Origin: a virus
Virus record (IMG/VR): IMGVR_UViG_3300033144_004186
Span: 1-20,737 of that record
Reading direction: 5' to 3' (one strand)
DNA: 20,737 nucleotides
Numbering within the stretch: position 1 is the stretch's first letter; the number at the start of each line of letters is the position of its first letter. Below, piece by piece: positions 7,358 to 14,376 of this stretch. Made by a program: the position numbers and the translations under genes. The notes under the pieces were generated by a model. The model saw only the letters and a program-made list of their open reading frames with translations. It ran no database searches and was not told the DNA's origin.

Positions 7358-7605
7358 TGAAGACATCCAGCATTGTGGGTATTATTAGTTTAATTATTAC
7401 AATTGGAGGTTTATTAGTTGGATTTGGTAGCTTTGTTGGGACAACGAATACTTCAATAAAATATGTTGAAGAGAAAATTACTGTAGTAGGCGAAGATGTA
7501 AAAGATATTAAAGATCTAATGATTGACCATATTGTAATTTCTAAAAAAAGAGTTGCTAAGTTGGATGAAGAGGAGAAAGAAAATGGATCTCATAGAATTG
7601 AGTGA
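7357..7605 (+). CDS. Small single-helix membrane protein
   Basis: 82 residues. Residues 5-27 (SIVGIISLIITIGGLLVGFG and on) form one clear transmembrane helix rich in Gly, Ile and Leu with no charge. Residues 33-75 are a charged amphipathic helix, IKYVEEKITVVGEDVKDIKD, probably a coiled coil. The ribosome site is AAAGGA at 7345-7350. The 3' end overlaps the connector gene by 23 bases. A membrane protein inside a head-connector operon is unusual. Candidates are a holin or holin-like protein, a superinfection-exclusion factor, or an inner-membrane anchor; no lysis enzyme is nearby to support the first. Single-helix-plus-coil proteins exist near lysis genes (XhlA type), but there the helix is C-terminal. 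Confidence 0.65.
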   Translation: MKTSSIVGIISLIITIGGLLVGFGSFVGTTNTSIKYVEEKITVVGEDVKDIKDLMIDHIVISKKRVAKLDEEEKENGSHRIE

Positions 7606-8167
7606 TTTAGAAGTATATTTAAAAAGCACAATAAGTGATGGGAATCCATCATATAATACTGCTGATGAGGCATTATATTCTTTTTTGATCACAGCAATGA
7701 GTGAATATGCTGAAGCCTATTGTGGTAGAACATTCTCTGCTACTGATTATACTACTAGACTGGATGGTAATGGTTGCAAAGATTTAATATTACCACAAGC
7801 TCCAATTATTTCTCTTACATCAGCTACTTATATTGATATAGATGAGAATGAAACAACAATAGATACAGATAATATTGTTATAGAATATGATGAAGGTATT
7901 TTATACAAATCTACTGTTTGGGCAAAAGGGAGACATAATGTTAATATTACTTATAGTGCTGGTTATAGTAGTATTCCTGATGGTCTCAAAAGCATAATAT
8001 GTAGTGGTGTAGTTTCAGCAAAGAATAGAATAGGAACTACAGCTGGAATTAAAAAAGAGACACTTGGTGATTATGAATATGAATTAGTTGATAATAGCAG
8101 CACAACAACTGAGCAATTAGATTTTAATTCAAAATTGGATCTTTACAAATTGGGAGATGTACAATAA
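7583..8167 (+). CDS. Head-tail connector / adaptor, HK97 gp6-like
   Basis: 194 residues from the ATG at 7583, chosen because AGAGGAG (7569-7575) lies 7 bases upstream; a start at 7553 would overlap more and lacks a ribosome site. It begins MDLIELSDLEVYLKSTI and carries the family pattern: a first helix, then LITAMSEYAEAYCGRTFSAT, the block LILPQAPIISLTSATYID, a strand VNITYSAGYSSIPDGLKSII, and a helical end. These proteins form a ring under the portal. Gene order (capsid, connector, closure, gp10-like, completion) agrees. The C-terminus is longer than the minimal 100-residue members and looks partly disordered. Confidence 0.85.
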   Translation: MDLIELSDLEVYLKSTISDGNPSYNTADEALYSFLITAMSEYAEAYCGRTFSATDYTTRLDGNGCKDLILPQAPIISLTSATYIDIDENETTIDTDNIVIEYDEGILYKSTVWAKGRHNVNITYSAGYSSIPDGLKSIICSGVVSAKNRIGTTAGIKKETLGDYEYELVDNSSTTTEQLDFNSKLDLYKLGDVQ

Positions 8168-8482
8168 ATGAAACCTACTAGCCTATTAAAAACAACATTT
8201 TATACTTACAGGAGTGTTGAAACAGTAGATAGCGGGGGTAGTCCAATCTCTGCTTTCTCTATAGAGAATACTCTACTTGGAAATATTCAACCATATAGAA
8301 GCTCAGAAGCAGTTAAAGCTGGAAGAGAATGGAGCAACAGCATGTTAAAAATATATTGTGCTGATGACTCTGATATAGATATGAGTGATAGAGTGTATTA
8401 TAATAATGATTTTTATAATATTGTTGAAAAAGAAATATGGAATGATACTTATATGATGTTAGTTTGTTCAAGAGTGGACTAA
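8168..8482 (+). CDS. Head closure / head-tail joining protein (SPP1 gp16-like)
   Basis: 104 residues, the usual length for this small beta-barrel family. Pattern seen: TVDSGGSPISAF, an internal GNIQPYRSSEAVKAGREWSN, the strand block MLKIYCADDSDIDMSDRVYY, and NIVEKEIWNDTYMMLVCSRV at the end. In SPP1-type phages gp16 plugs the head after packaging and docks the tail. The start directly follows the preceding stop, with GGGAGA (8152-8157) as ribosome site. The stop TAA overlaps the next ATG by one base. Confidence 0.85.
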   Translation: MKPTSLLKTTFYTYRSVETVDSGGSPISAFSIENTLLGNIQPYRSSEAVKAGREWSNSMLKIYCADDSDIDMSDRVYYNNDFYNIVEKEIWNDTYMMLVCSRVD

Positions 8483-8793
8483 TGGCAACAAGATTTATAC
8501 CAAATAAAAGATTAAAGAATGAGATTATAACTTCTATAAGTAGAGCATTAGATAAATCTGCTATAATATATAAGGAAGAAGCAGAAAAGGTAACTCCTGT
8601 TACGTCTGGGCATTTGAAAAGAAGTTATGACATTCTAGATTCAGAGGAATTAAAGAGAAGAGTAGTGAATAATGCAGAATATGCTGCCTGCGTAGAATTT
8701 GGCACTCTTCATCAAACTGCTCAACCTTTTATGAGGAGTTCTCTTGCTTCCTCGAAAAAAAAGATTTTAAATGAATTTAAGGATATATTATAG
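8482..8793 (+). CDS. HK97 gp10-family neck protein
   Basis: 103 residues from ATG 8482 (TAATG overlap with the closure gene); an in-frame TTG at 8464 is less likely. The family signature is clear: an N-terminal helix ending AIIYKEEAEKVTPVTSGHLK, then NNAEYAACVEFGT at about residues 64-76 and AQPFMRSSL at about 81-89. HK97 gp10-like proteins act at the head-tail interface or in tail completion. Its place between head closure and DUF3168 genes is the standard order. Confidence 0.88.
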   Translation: MATRFIPNKRLKNEIITSISRALDKSAIIYKEEAEKVTPVTSGHLKRSYDILDSEELKRRVVNNAEYAACVEFGTLHQTAQPFMRSSLASSKKKILNEFKDIL

Positions 8794-9203
8794 TGAAATC
8801 ACAACAGTTATTAGTTGATGCTCTTTATCTTGCTATTAAAAACTCTATTGGATCTTTAATTGGGAATAGAGTATATGAAAATCTCGCTAAACAAGATTGT
8901 TCATTACCTTGTTGTGTGTTTAGTGTTATATCTGATACACCAGAAGGTTGGTTCGTAACTGACTCATTAGATGCTGATGTTCAAGTTGTTATATATGGAT
9001 GGAAGAGATTAGGATCTAAAGCTGTTAGAATTATATCATATACTCTATTAGAAGATTTACATAGAGCAGAAATAGATATTGATGGTTATGAATATAGTTT
9101 TGTAGAGTCAACTGTAAGAGGACTTACATCAGTTGAGGGTGATACTATTCGTGTCAGGTCTCAATATAATATAAGAGCAGCAGAAGAAGTGGATTTATCA
9201 TAA
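8793..9203 (+). CDS. Tail completion / terminator protein, DUF3168-like
   Basis: 136 residues, close to family length. It starts at GTG 8793, overlapping the previous stop, with AAGGA about 9 bases before. Pattern: an N-terminal helix (LLVDALYLAIKNSIGSLIGN), RVYENLAKQDCSLPCCVFS, a central strand-helix block VQVVIYGWKRLGSKAVRIIS, and a C-terminal strand SQYNIRAA. Homologues (SPP1 gp17 type) cap the tail tube and join it to the neck. The Cys pair at LPCC is unusual, since family members more often have Leu-Pro-Tyr or Leu-Pro-Phe there. Confidence 0.82.
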   Translation: MKSQQLLVDALYLAIKNSIGSLIGNRVYENLAKQDCSLPCCVFSVISDTPEGWFVTDSLDADVQVVIYGWKRLGSKAVRIISYTLLEDLHRAEIDIDGYEYSFVESTVRGLTSVEGDTIRVRSQYNIRAAEEVDLS

Positions 9204-9265
9204 TTGCTCATAAATGGAGTAATTATAATTATAATGTTAAGTATAATGATTAAGGAGTAAAAAAA
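9204..9265 (+). promoter_or_regulatory. Leader of tail-tube gene 1 with shared element, copy 2
   Basis: TGGAGTAATTA at 9215-9225 repeats the capsid-leader element. It is followed by perfect TATAAT strings at 9224-9229, 9230-9235 and 9242-9247. A TTGCTC at 9204-9209 is a possible -35 box, but the spacing (14 or 20 bases) is not ideal. The leader ends with AAGGAG (9252-9257), 8 bases from the ATG. Confidence 0.4.
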
Positions 9266-9673
9266 ATGGCAAGAACAGTATACGATAGTGCTACTTTAAC
9301 AATTGGAGGAGACTCATATGAATGCAGTGATTTTGCGATATCAATTCAGCAAAATACAACCCCAGACTGGGAAGCATTCACAAAAGATTATGTTCAGAAC
9401 GCTCCTACAACCTATTCCTGGACAATGACGGGTTCTAGTATCCTTGATAGCGCAGCAGGCGCAAATATTGCAACATGGTTGCCAGTTGCCGGTGGAGTAG
9501 CTAATCCTACACCTGTGACAGTAGTTGCTGATACAGCAGATAGTGGTGGGCCTATTTACACTGGGACTTCTAACTGTACCATTTCATGTGATATTGATGT
9601 TTCCAGAGGAGACTATGGGAAGATTAGCCTCTCGATAAAAGGCGGGGGTGCGCTCACAGTTACTGAGTCCTAA
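9266..9673 (+). CDS. Major tail tube protein, copy 1
   Basis: 135 residues, beta-rich, beginning MARTVYDSATLTIGG. Family-like blocks: SIQQNTTPDWEAFT, PTTYSWTMTGSS, GANIATWL and DIDVSRGDYGKISLSIKG. Small tube proteins of this kind stack as hexamer rings around the tape measure. It lies between tail completion and chaperone genes, exactly where siphophages put the tube protein. It shares about half its residues with the next gene. A 10-residue insert (about 73-95) separates the two. The strong ribosome site and C-ending codons fit high copy number. Assignment is from position and fold-like pattern; the sequence family is divergent. Confidence 0.75.
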   Translation: MARTVYDSATLTIGGDSYECSDFAISIQQNTTPDWEAFTKDYVQNAPTTYSWTMTGSSILDSAAGANIATWLPVAGGVANPTPVTVVADTADSGGPIYTGTSNCTISCDIDVSRGDYGKISLSIKGGGALTVTES

Positions 9674-9727
9674 GCATTAAAGTATTTAAATGATTGGAGT
9701 AATGATTTTTTTTAAGGAGCCAATATA
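9674..9727 (+). promoter_or_regulatory. Leader of tail-tube gene 2 with shared element, copy 3
   Basis: ATTGGAGTAATGA at 9693-9705 is the third copy of the shared element. An eight-T run follows, then TTAAGGAGCCAATA, which matches the capsid ribosome-site region almost exactly (TTAAGGAGCCAATA before ATG 5681). The element lies only 33 bases from the ATG, too close to be a simple -35 box. Confidence 0.4.
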
Positions 9728-10105
9728 ATGGCAATTAAAGTATATGATAGCGGTGCTGTCACAATAGCGGGCACAACTTTTGAAGTGAGTAATTTTACAG
9801 TTTCAATTCAGCAGGGGACCACTCCAGATTGGGAGTATTTCACAGCAGATAATATCGTGAATTATCCTACCACCTATTCCTGGACGGGTTCATTCAGTGC
9901 TACTCTAGACGGGACCTACGGAGCAAGAGTGGCAACATGGCTTTCTTCTGAAGTAGAATTAATATTTACTGCTCTGGCAGGAGCACCAGTTTATACTGGA
10001 AACTGTACGGTGTCAGCAGATATTGATGTTTCCAGAAGCAATTATGGTATGGTGAACTTCACCTGTAAAGGCACAGGCCCTCTCACCATTGATGAGACAG
10101 TCTAA
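9728..10105 (+). CDS. Major tail tube protein paralogue, copy 2
   Basis: 125 residues, MAIKVYDSGAVTIAG, with the same ordered blocks as copy 1: SIQQGTTPDWEYFT, PTTYSWTGSFSA, GARVATWL, and DIDVSRSNYGMVNFTCKG. About half the residues match, with a deletion in the middle loop. It could form a mixed tube with copy 1, build a distinct zone such as tube terminus or tip ring, or be a tube decoration protein. Its own strong ribosome site (AAGGAG 9714-9719) and well-adapted codons suggest abundant expression, so it is not a decaying copy. Confidence 0.72.
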   Translation: MAIKVYDSGAVTIAGTTFEVSNFTVSIQQGTTPDWEYFTADNIVNYPTTYSWTGSFSATLDGTYGARVATWLSSEVELIFTALAGAPVYTGNCTVSADIDVSRSNYGMVNFTCKGTGPLTIDETV

Positions 10106-10167
10106 TGGTTATTAGAACTACTAACTGTAGTATAGAGATAATATATTAATTTTTTAGGAGAAAGAAA

Positions 10168-10572
10168 ATGGAACTTTCAAAAGTATTAAATCAAGACAGA
10201 GAAGTAGAATTAGGGAATAAGACATTCAAGATAGGCAAATTAACATTAAATGACCAAGCAAAATTTGATATCTGGATAGACAAACAAGTAGTTGAAGAAG
10301 CAAAAACTGTATTAAAAGATTTAGGCAAAGAAGCAGATGTAGATAGTTATTTAAAATTAAAATGTAATGATACATTAAGAGCACAAGTAGCTGGAAGCAC
10401 TTCTGCAACTATTCAACTTATTTATATCTTAATATCAAAGAAAAATGATATTGGATATGATGAATTTGCAGAATTACTCACTATAGAAGACCTACCAAAT
10501 ATAAATGAAATATTTGGGGTAGAAACAGGCGAAGATAGTGAAGCCGAAAAAAACTTGACGGACAAAAAATAA
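10168..10572 (+). CDS. Tail assembly chaperone G (short form)
   Basis: 134 residues, upstream of the tape measure gene, where siphophages encode the chaperone pair. It begins MELSKVLNQDREVELG with a beta-type N-terminus (REVELGNKTFKIGKLT), then helices (about 25-105) and an acidic tail. The gene ends shortly after the slippery site at 10548-10554. Most ribosomes stop at 10572 to make G; some shift -1 to make GT. Such chaperones bind the tape measure while the tube polymerises and are absent from the mature virion. The ribosome site TAGGAGA precedes the ATG. Confidence 0.82.
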   Translation: MELSKVLNQDREVELGNKTFKIGKLTLNDQAKFDIWIDKQVVEEAKTVLKDLGKEADVDSYLKLKCNDTLRAQVAGSTSATIQLIYILISKKNDIGYDEFAELLTIEDLPNINEIFGVETGEDSEAEKNLTDKK

Positions 10573-10817
10573 AAGACTTTGATTGGTCTTTTAATATCTC
10601 TTTGCTTGTTCATTTTTATGGCTATTCTTTGGAAGGAATAGGAGAATTAACTTTTGATGAGTTCTTTAATTTAAGGAATGATATTGTGGATGTATATGAG
10701 TTCTTTCATCCAAATGAACAGAAATCAGGACATCAAGATTTATCTCCAAAAGAGTTTGAGGTTAAAGCACGAAAAGTTCAAGCTGAAATGGAACGGCGTA
10801 AAAAAGAAAGAGGATAA
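10168..10817 (+). CDS. Tail assembly chaperone GT (frameshift fusion; T part 10554-10817)
   Basis: The T frame has no good start of its own (only TTG at 10602, in mid-domain). With a -1 slip on A AAA AAC, G residues 1-129 continue as LDGQKIKDFDWSFNISLL, then VHFYGYSLEGIGELTFDEFF, giving a protein of about 216 residues. The block DWSFNISLLVHFYGYSLEGI is the usual shape of a gpT-like domain (FDW...LL...YGW.L..I), and the C-terminus is a charged helix with AEMERRKKERG. The lambda G/GT pair and its equivalents use the same layout. The T domain recruits tube subunits to the tape measure-chaperone complex. Confidence 0.83.
10548..10554 (+). other. Programmed -1 frameshift slippery heptamer A AAA AAC
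   Basis: In the G frame the codons are gaa aaa aac ttg, so A AAA AAC has the classical X XXY YYZ form in the correct register. The -1 frame is open from 10542 (after a TGA at 10539) through to 10817, so a slip here joins the two frames cleanly. The G stop lies 18 bases downstream. Confidence 0.85.
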
Positions 10818-10820
10818 AAA

Positions 10821-12719
10821 ATGGCTAAATCAGCTGGCACATTATTCATAGAGATTGAGGTAGACCAGAAAAATTTTCAAAGGCAATTAGCCAGAGTTAA
10901 TAAATCTGTAAGCTCTACAACATCGAAGATAAATAATGAACTTAAAAGAGTTGGTGCTCTTGCTAATAAATCTCTTCTAGCTATAGGAGCAGCAGCCGTG
11001 GCATCATCTGCTCTTATGACAAAATCTTTTATTAGTGCTGGAGCTAGTTTAGAGTCATTAAATATCAAATTCAAAGTGGTATTTGATGGTCTAAATAGAG
11101 AAGCAGAGAATTGGGCCAAAACATTTGCTAAAAGTAGTGGTAGAGGGACAAAAGCTGTTAGAGATTGGATGGCTTCATTACAAGATATGTTAGTCCCAAT
11201 GGGTGCTACTACACAACAGGCACTTGAGATGGATAAAGCACTCATTAGCACAGCACTTGCATATGGTATTGATATAAAACAAGCAGCACTACAGACATTT
11301 GCTTATGAACAGGGAATGACACAATCAGTCACCACAATGAACGCATTTCAAAAGTCCCAGTTAATTGTAAAAAAGATAGTTAAAGATAGTAGTGCTGCTA
11401 TAAAAGGATCTTCAAAGGCAACAGAAACATTTGTTGAACAAGTTCAAAATTTAAAAGCTGCTTGGCAGAACTTTAGAGATGCTATTGGCCTTGAAATTAT
11501 TGATTTATTCACCGAAAAAATAAAAGGGATAAATACTTGGTTAGAGACAAATCAAAAAACTGTAAAAGATTGGGAAACATCTATTGTAAAAGCATTCAAA
11601 GGAGCATTTGTTGGTGCTGAAAAATTATATAAGAAGGTTGGTGGGTTAGATGGAGTGTTAAAGATATTAAAAGCAACTTTTATAAGTTTAACAGTCGTTG
11701 CTATTACTAATTTTATTGCTCAGCTTATTGCTTCTATTATGACAATAAAAGCTAGTATAGGGGCTATGGGTAAGCAGAGAATGGCTATAGATGCGGTGAC
11801 ATCGGCATATGAAAGACAAAATGCCGCTAGATTAGCCAAAAACTTTGAGACTGGTGCTTTTGGCTTTGGAGAGAGTATGAAAGGATTTGTATCTCCAAAA
11901 GATAGAGCAAAAATGGCAGGAAGGGCATCTGTATCAGGAGTAATGAAAAGAAAAGCCGCTATTCAGGCTTCCTCATTTGGAACAGGAGCAAGTGCTGGTG
12001 TTATGTCCAGTAAAGGTGCTGCTTTTGCTGGGGCTGGTGCTGGTGGCATTACTGTTGGTGGAGTAGCAACTGGTGCTGCTGGGGCTGCTGCGGCTCTTGT
12101 AGCATTAGCATCTGCTGCGGTATTATTGAACGATGATTTTGCTGAATTGATTGGTAATACAAGAATAGCAAAGAAACTTTCAGCTGGAACCGGAGAAGAT
12201 AAGTTCTTTGATATAAAACGTATGAATAAGGTTCCGACAATGAGTCTTGCTCAGCCTAGAACATTAAGCACTAAAGAGAGAGAAGAAAAAGATAAAATAT
12301 CTGCAGAAAAAAGATTTAACCAAAGAGCAGAAAAAGAGAAAAAGTTTCAAGCAGAAAGAGCTAAACAAGCAGAGTTTGCCAGGAGAAGAGGTATCCTACA
12401 AAGTATAGCAGATGGTAGAGCATATTTAGAAAGAAGAACAGCGCAAAGAAAAAATGCTCGTCTTGATGTCTTGAACAAAAAAGGTGTTGGATTACAAGAA
12501 GACCAGAAAACAGTAATGGGTTTTTTACAATCTCCTGAAGGGGCTACTAGAACATCTAAACTTATTACTGGACAAGGAGCTATTTCTCATCTTCAAAGTA
12601 GAGGAGGGTCTCTGACTAGTAATTTTAAAGATAGAAATAGAGATGATATGATACAAGTATTAAAAAATATACAAAAGGCAATTGAAGATAATAATAGAGA
12701 AAAAGATAGATATAGTTAA
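10821..12719 (+). CDS. Tape measure protein
   Basis: 632 residues. The N-terminus (FIEIEVDQKNFQRQLARVNK) is an amphipathic helix typical of tape measures, followed by a PhageMin_tail-like region with repeated Ala/Lys helices (about 60-260). Two hydrophobic segments lie near 279-320 (FISLTVVAITNFIAQLIASI) and 393-440 (Ala/Gly-rich). The last 150 residues are highly charged coiled coil. At about 1.5 angstrom per residue, the known ruler relation, the tail would be near 95 nm. No lysozyme or peptidase motif was noticed. AGAGGA (10809-10814) precedes the ATG. The position after the chaperones supports the call. Confidence 0.88.
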   Translation: MAKSAGTLFIEIEVDQKNFQRQLARVNKSVSSTTSKINNELKRVGALANKSLLAIGAAAVASSALMTKSFISAGASLESLNIKFKVVFDGLNREAENWAKTFAKSSGRGTKAVRDWMASLQDMLVPMGATTQQALEMDKALISTALAYGIDIKQAALQTFAYEQGMTQSVTTMNAFQKSQLIVKKIVKDSSAAIKGSSKATETFVEQVQNLKAAWQNFRDAIGLEIIDLFTEKIKGINTWLETNQKTVKDWETSIVKAFKGAFVGAEKLYKKVGGLDGVLKILKATFISLTVVAITNFIAQLIASIMTIKASIGAMGKQRMAIDAVTSAYERQNAARLAKNFETGAFGFGESMKGFVSPKDRAKMAGRASVSGVMKRKAAIQASSFGTGASAGVMSSKGAAFAGAGAGGITVGGVATGAAGAAAALVALASAAVLLNDDFAELIGNTRIAKKLSAGTGEDKFFDIKRMNKVPTMSLAQPRTLSTKEREEKDKISAEKRFNQRAEKEKKFQAERAKQAEFARRRGILQSIADGRAYLERRTAQRKNARLDVLNKKGVGLQEDQKTVMGFLQSPEGATRTSKLITGQGAISHLQSRGGSLTSNFKDRNRDDMIQVLKNIQKAIEDNNREKDRYS

Positions 12720-12730
12720 GGTAAAAAATT

Positions 12731-13786
12731 ATGGCAATTGTGGAATTAGCAGATAGTGGTCGAGAACACAGAACAATAGAGGTATGGACAGCCACTATGC
12801 ACTATCATATGCTCCAATTAGATTACAGGAACAGAGGAGGAATATTAATGAACCCTGCGAATGGGAATGTTAATGGGAATGGAACTCAATTGGGATATAT
12901 AGAATTGCCTTATGAGGGAATGCCTTATGGAGCTAATACGGATCTTGTGTGCGTGGATATTGATGAGAATCCTATTTCTCAAGGAAATCTATTAAATGGG
13001 AATGATAGAATATTAGATGTAGTTTATACCTGGTCAAATGACTCTAGATATTATGATGCCCCACGAGCTAATGCAGCATCATCTTGGAGAATATGGTGGA
13101 ATGGGAGTCTTGAGTCTGCTACTACAGATGCTTATGTTAATTTGGAAAATAAGTTAATATATGGTGGTGAAGATGGAGATAATAAAACTTATATTGTAGA
13201 CTGGATGAACCAGTGGTTTGAGTATAAATATGGAACAGAATGGACTAAATATCAAACAGATAATGCTGTTGATCCCGCTAATCCTACTGATGAAGAATGG
13301 GATGTTATAAGAGGTGCTCAGCAACCTTTCTTAACCAGACACGCAAGCGAAGTCCCAGAACTTGAGATGAGATATCCAAGAGTCTTTTTTAATTTTACTT
13401 TTTTTACATCCAAAATATTAAACTTTACACCATACCTGGGATTTATAAATAGCACAGATTTTATTACTAAAATATATGAAAGAAGAGAAGAGGCTCTACA
13501 ACACCAATTAAAGAATGGAGCTTATGCCACAAATGATAAAGTAGCCGGAATTGAGAGATTTATGTTAGTAGATATCCAACACACAGAAAGAACTTCTTCT
13601 CTACACGAATATACTTTAATTTGGGAAGAGAATGTTCAGGGGTGGAATAATTATGACCCTGATGATTATACTACTTATCTGGATGTTGAATCTATTGGGG
13701 GGATTGATACTAGCCGGTATCAATCAGTAGATTTTTATTCAATGCTTTCTGGAGCTGACGATGTAGAAACCACTATACCATATTAA
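12731..13786 (+). CDS. Unrecognised distal tail protein
   Basis: 351 residues, the first gene after the tape measure, where Dit-like baseplate hub proteins usually lie. No family recognised. Features: a Trp/Tyr/Asp-rich composition, RTIEVWTATMHYHMLQLDYR near the N-terminus, a Gly/Asn loop (NPANGNVNGNGTQLGY), WRIWWNGSLES near 120, a segment FFNFTFFTSKILNFTPYLGF near 221-240, and a C-terminal strand-type end. No signal peptide or membrane helix is convincing. It could be a divergent distal tail protein or hub. The TAA at 12717-12719 and AAGG at 12718-12721 set the start. Confidence 0.6.
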   Translation: MAIVELADSGREHRTIEVWTATMHYHMLQLDYRNRGGILMNPANGNVNGNGTQLGYIELPYEGMPYGANTDLVCVDIDENPISQGNLLNGNDRILDVVYTWSNDSRYYDAPRANAASSWRIWWNGSLESATTDAYVNLENKLIYGGEDGDNKTYIVDWMNQWFEYKYGTEWTKYQTDNAVDPANPTDEEWDVIRGAQQPFLTRHASEVPELEMRYPRVFFNFTFFTSKILNFTPYLGFINSTDFITKIYERREEALQHQLKNGAYATNDKVAGIERFMLVDIQHTERTSSLHEYTLIWEENVQGWNNYDPDDYTTYLDVESIGGIDTSRYQSVDFYSMLSGADDVETTIPY

Positions 13787-13806
13787 CTATACCATTAGGT
13801 GAGAAT

Positions 13807-14361
13807 ATGAGACTATTTAGAAAAAATGAAAACACAAATACAAAAGCATATGTTGACAATCTTAATGAGTTAATAAGAATATCAAAAAAGATTGAGAATA
13901 TGAGAGTTGGTAAGGGCCTTTCATTAAAACAGAACAAAAATAGAATACAAATACTTACAAATAAAAGGGACTTTAACGGAACGGCATCTTCTTCAGATAC
14001 TAATGATTTTGACATTACCTGGATTAAAATTACAAAAACTCTAAAATATCTAGATGGAGCAACTGAAGACCCCGGTGTGTCAGCATATACAGCATTTGAT
14101 CTAAATGATAATAATAGAACAGTTACACCAAAAATATTAACGAATACAGAAAGTTTTGATCTAAGAGATTTTGTGCCATGGTTGGAAGTTGGAGATATAG
14201 TTCCTGCAGCTTATATCACACTCAATAACCCAAGTGGAGCGTCAGGAGTTAATTTTGATAACTTATACATTTTACAGACATTTAGCTACGTTGGAGACAA
14301 CACTGAGAAGAGCATAAGTTGGAACGAAGACAGCGGGAGATTAATGAGCGTCTATTCATAA
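13807..14361 (+). CDS. Unrecognised tail-region protein
   Basis: 184 residues. It begins with a basic helix, MRLFRKNENTNTKAYVDNLN, running through a predicted coiled segment (ELIRISKKIENMRVGKGL) and then a beta-rich C-terminal half with DFDITWIKITKTLKYLDG, FVPWLEVGDIVPAAYI and LYILQTFSYVGDNTEKSISW. The ending SWNEDSGRLMSVYS looks like a natural terminus. AGGTGAG (13797-13803) is close to the ATG. N-terminal coil plus C-terminal beta domain is the layout of small fibre or tip proteins, but no family is recognised. It is in the same frame as the next gene, separated by one TAA (14359-14361). Confidence 0.6.
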   Translation: MRLFRKNENTNTKAYVDNLNELIRISKKIENMRVGKGLSLKQNKNRIQILTNKRDFNGTASSSDTNDFDITWIKITKTLKYLDGATEDPGVSAYTAFDLNDNNRTVTPKILTNTESFDLRDFVPWLEVGDIVPAAYITLNNPSGASGVNFDNLYILQTFSYVGDNTEKSISWNEDSGRLMSVYS

Positions 14362-14376
14362 TTCGGAGAGAGAATC

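Noticed and set aside
10602-10817. Independent small gene starting at TTG 10602
   Set aside because: The frame is open upstream to the slippery heptamer, and the conserved block DWSFNISLL begins before the TTG, so it is the T part of a frameshift product.
13773-14015. Minus-strand open frame of 80 codons
   Set aside because: It is antisense to the start of the 184-residue gene, has no ribosome site, and its Phe/Leu/Ser-rich product is the usual mirror of Lys/Asn-rich coding DNA.
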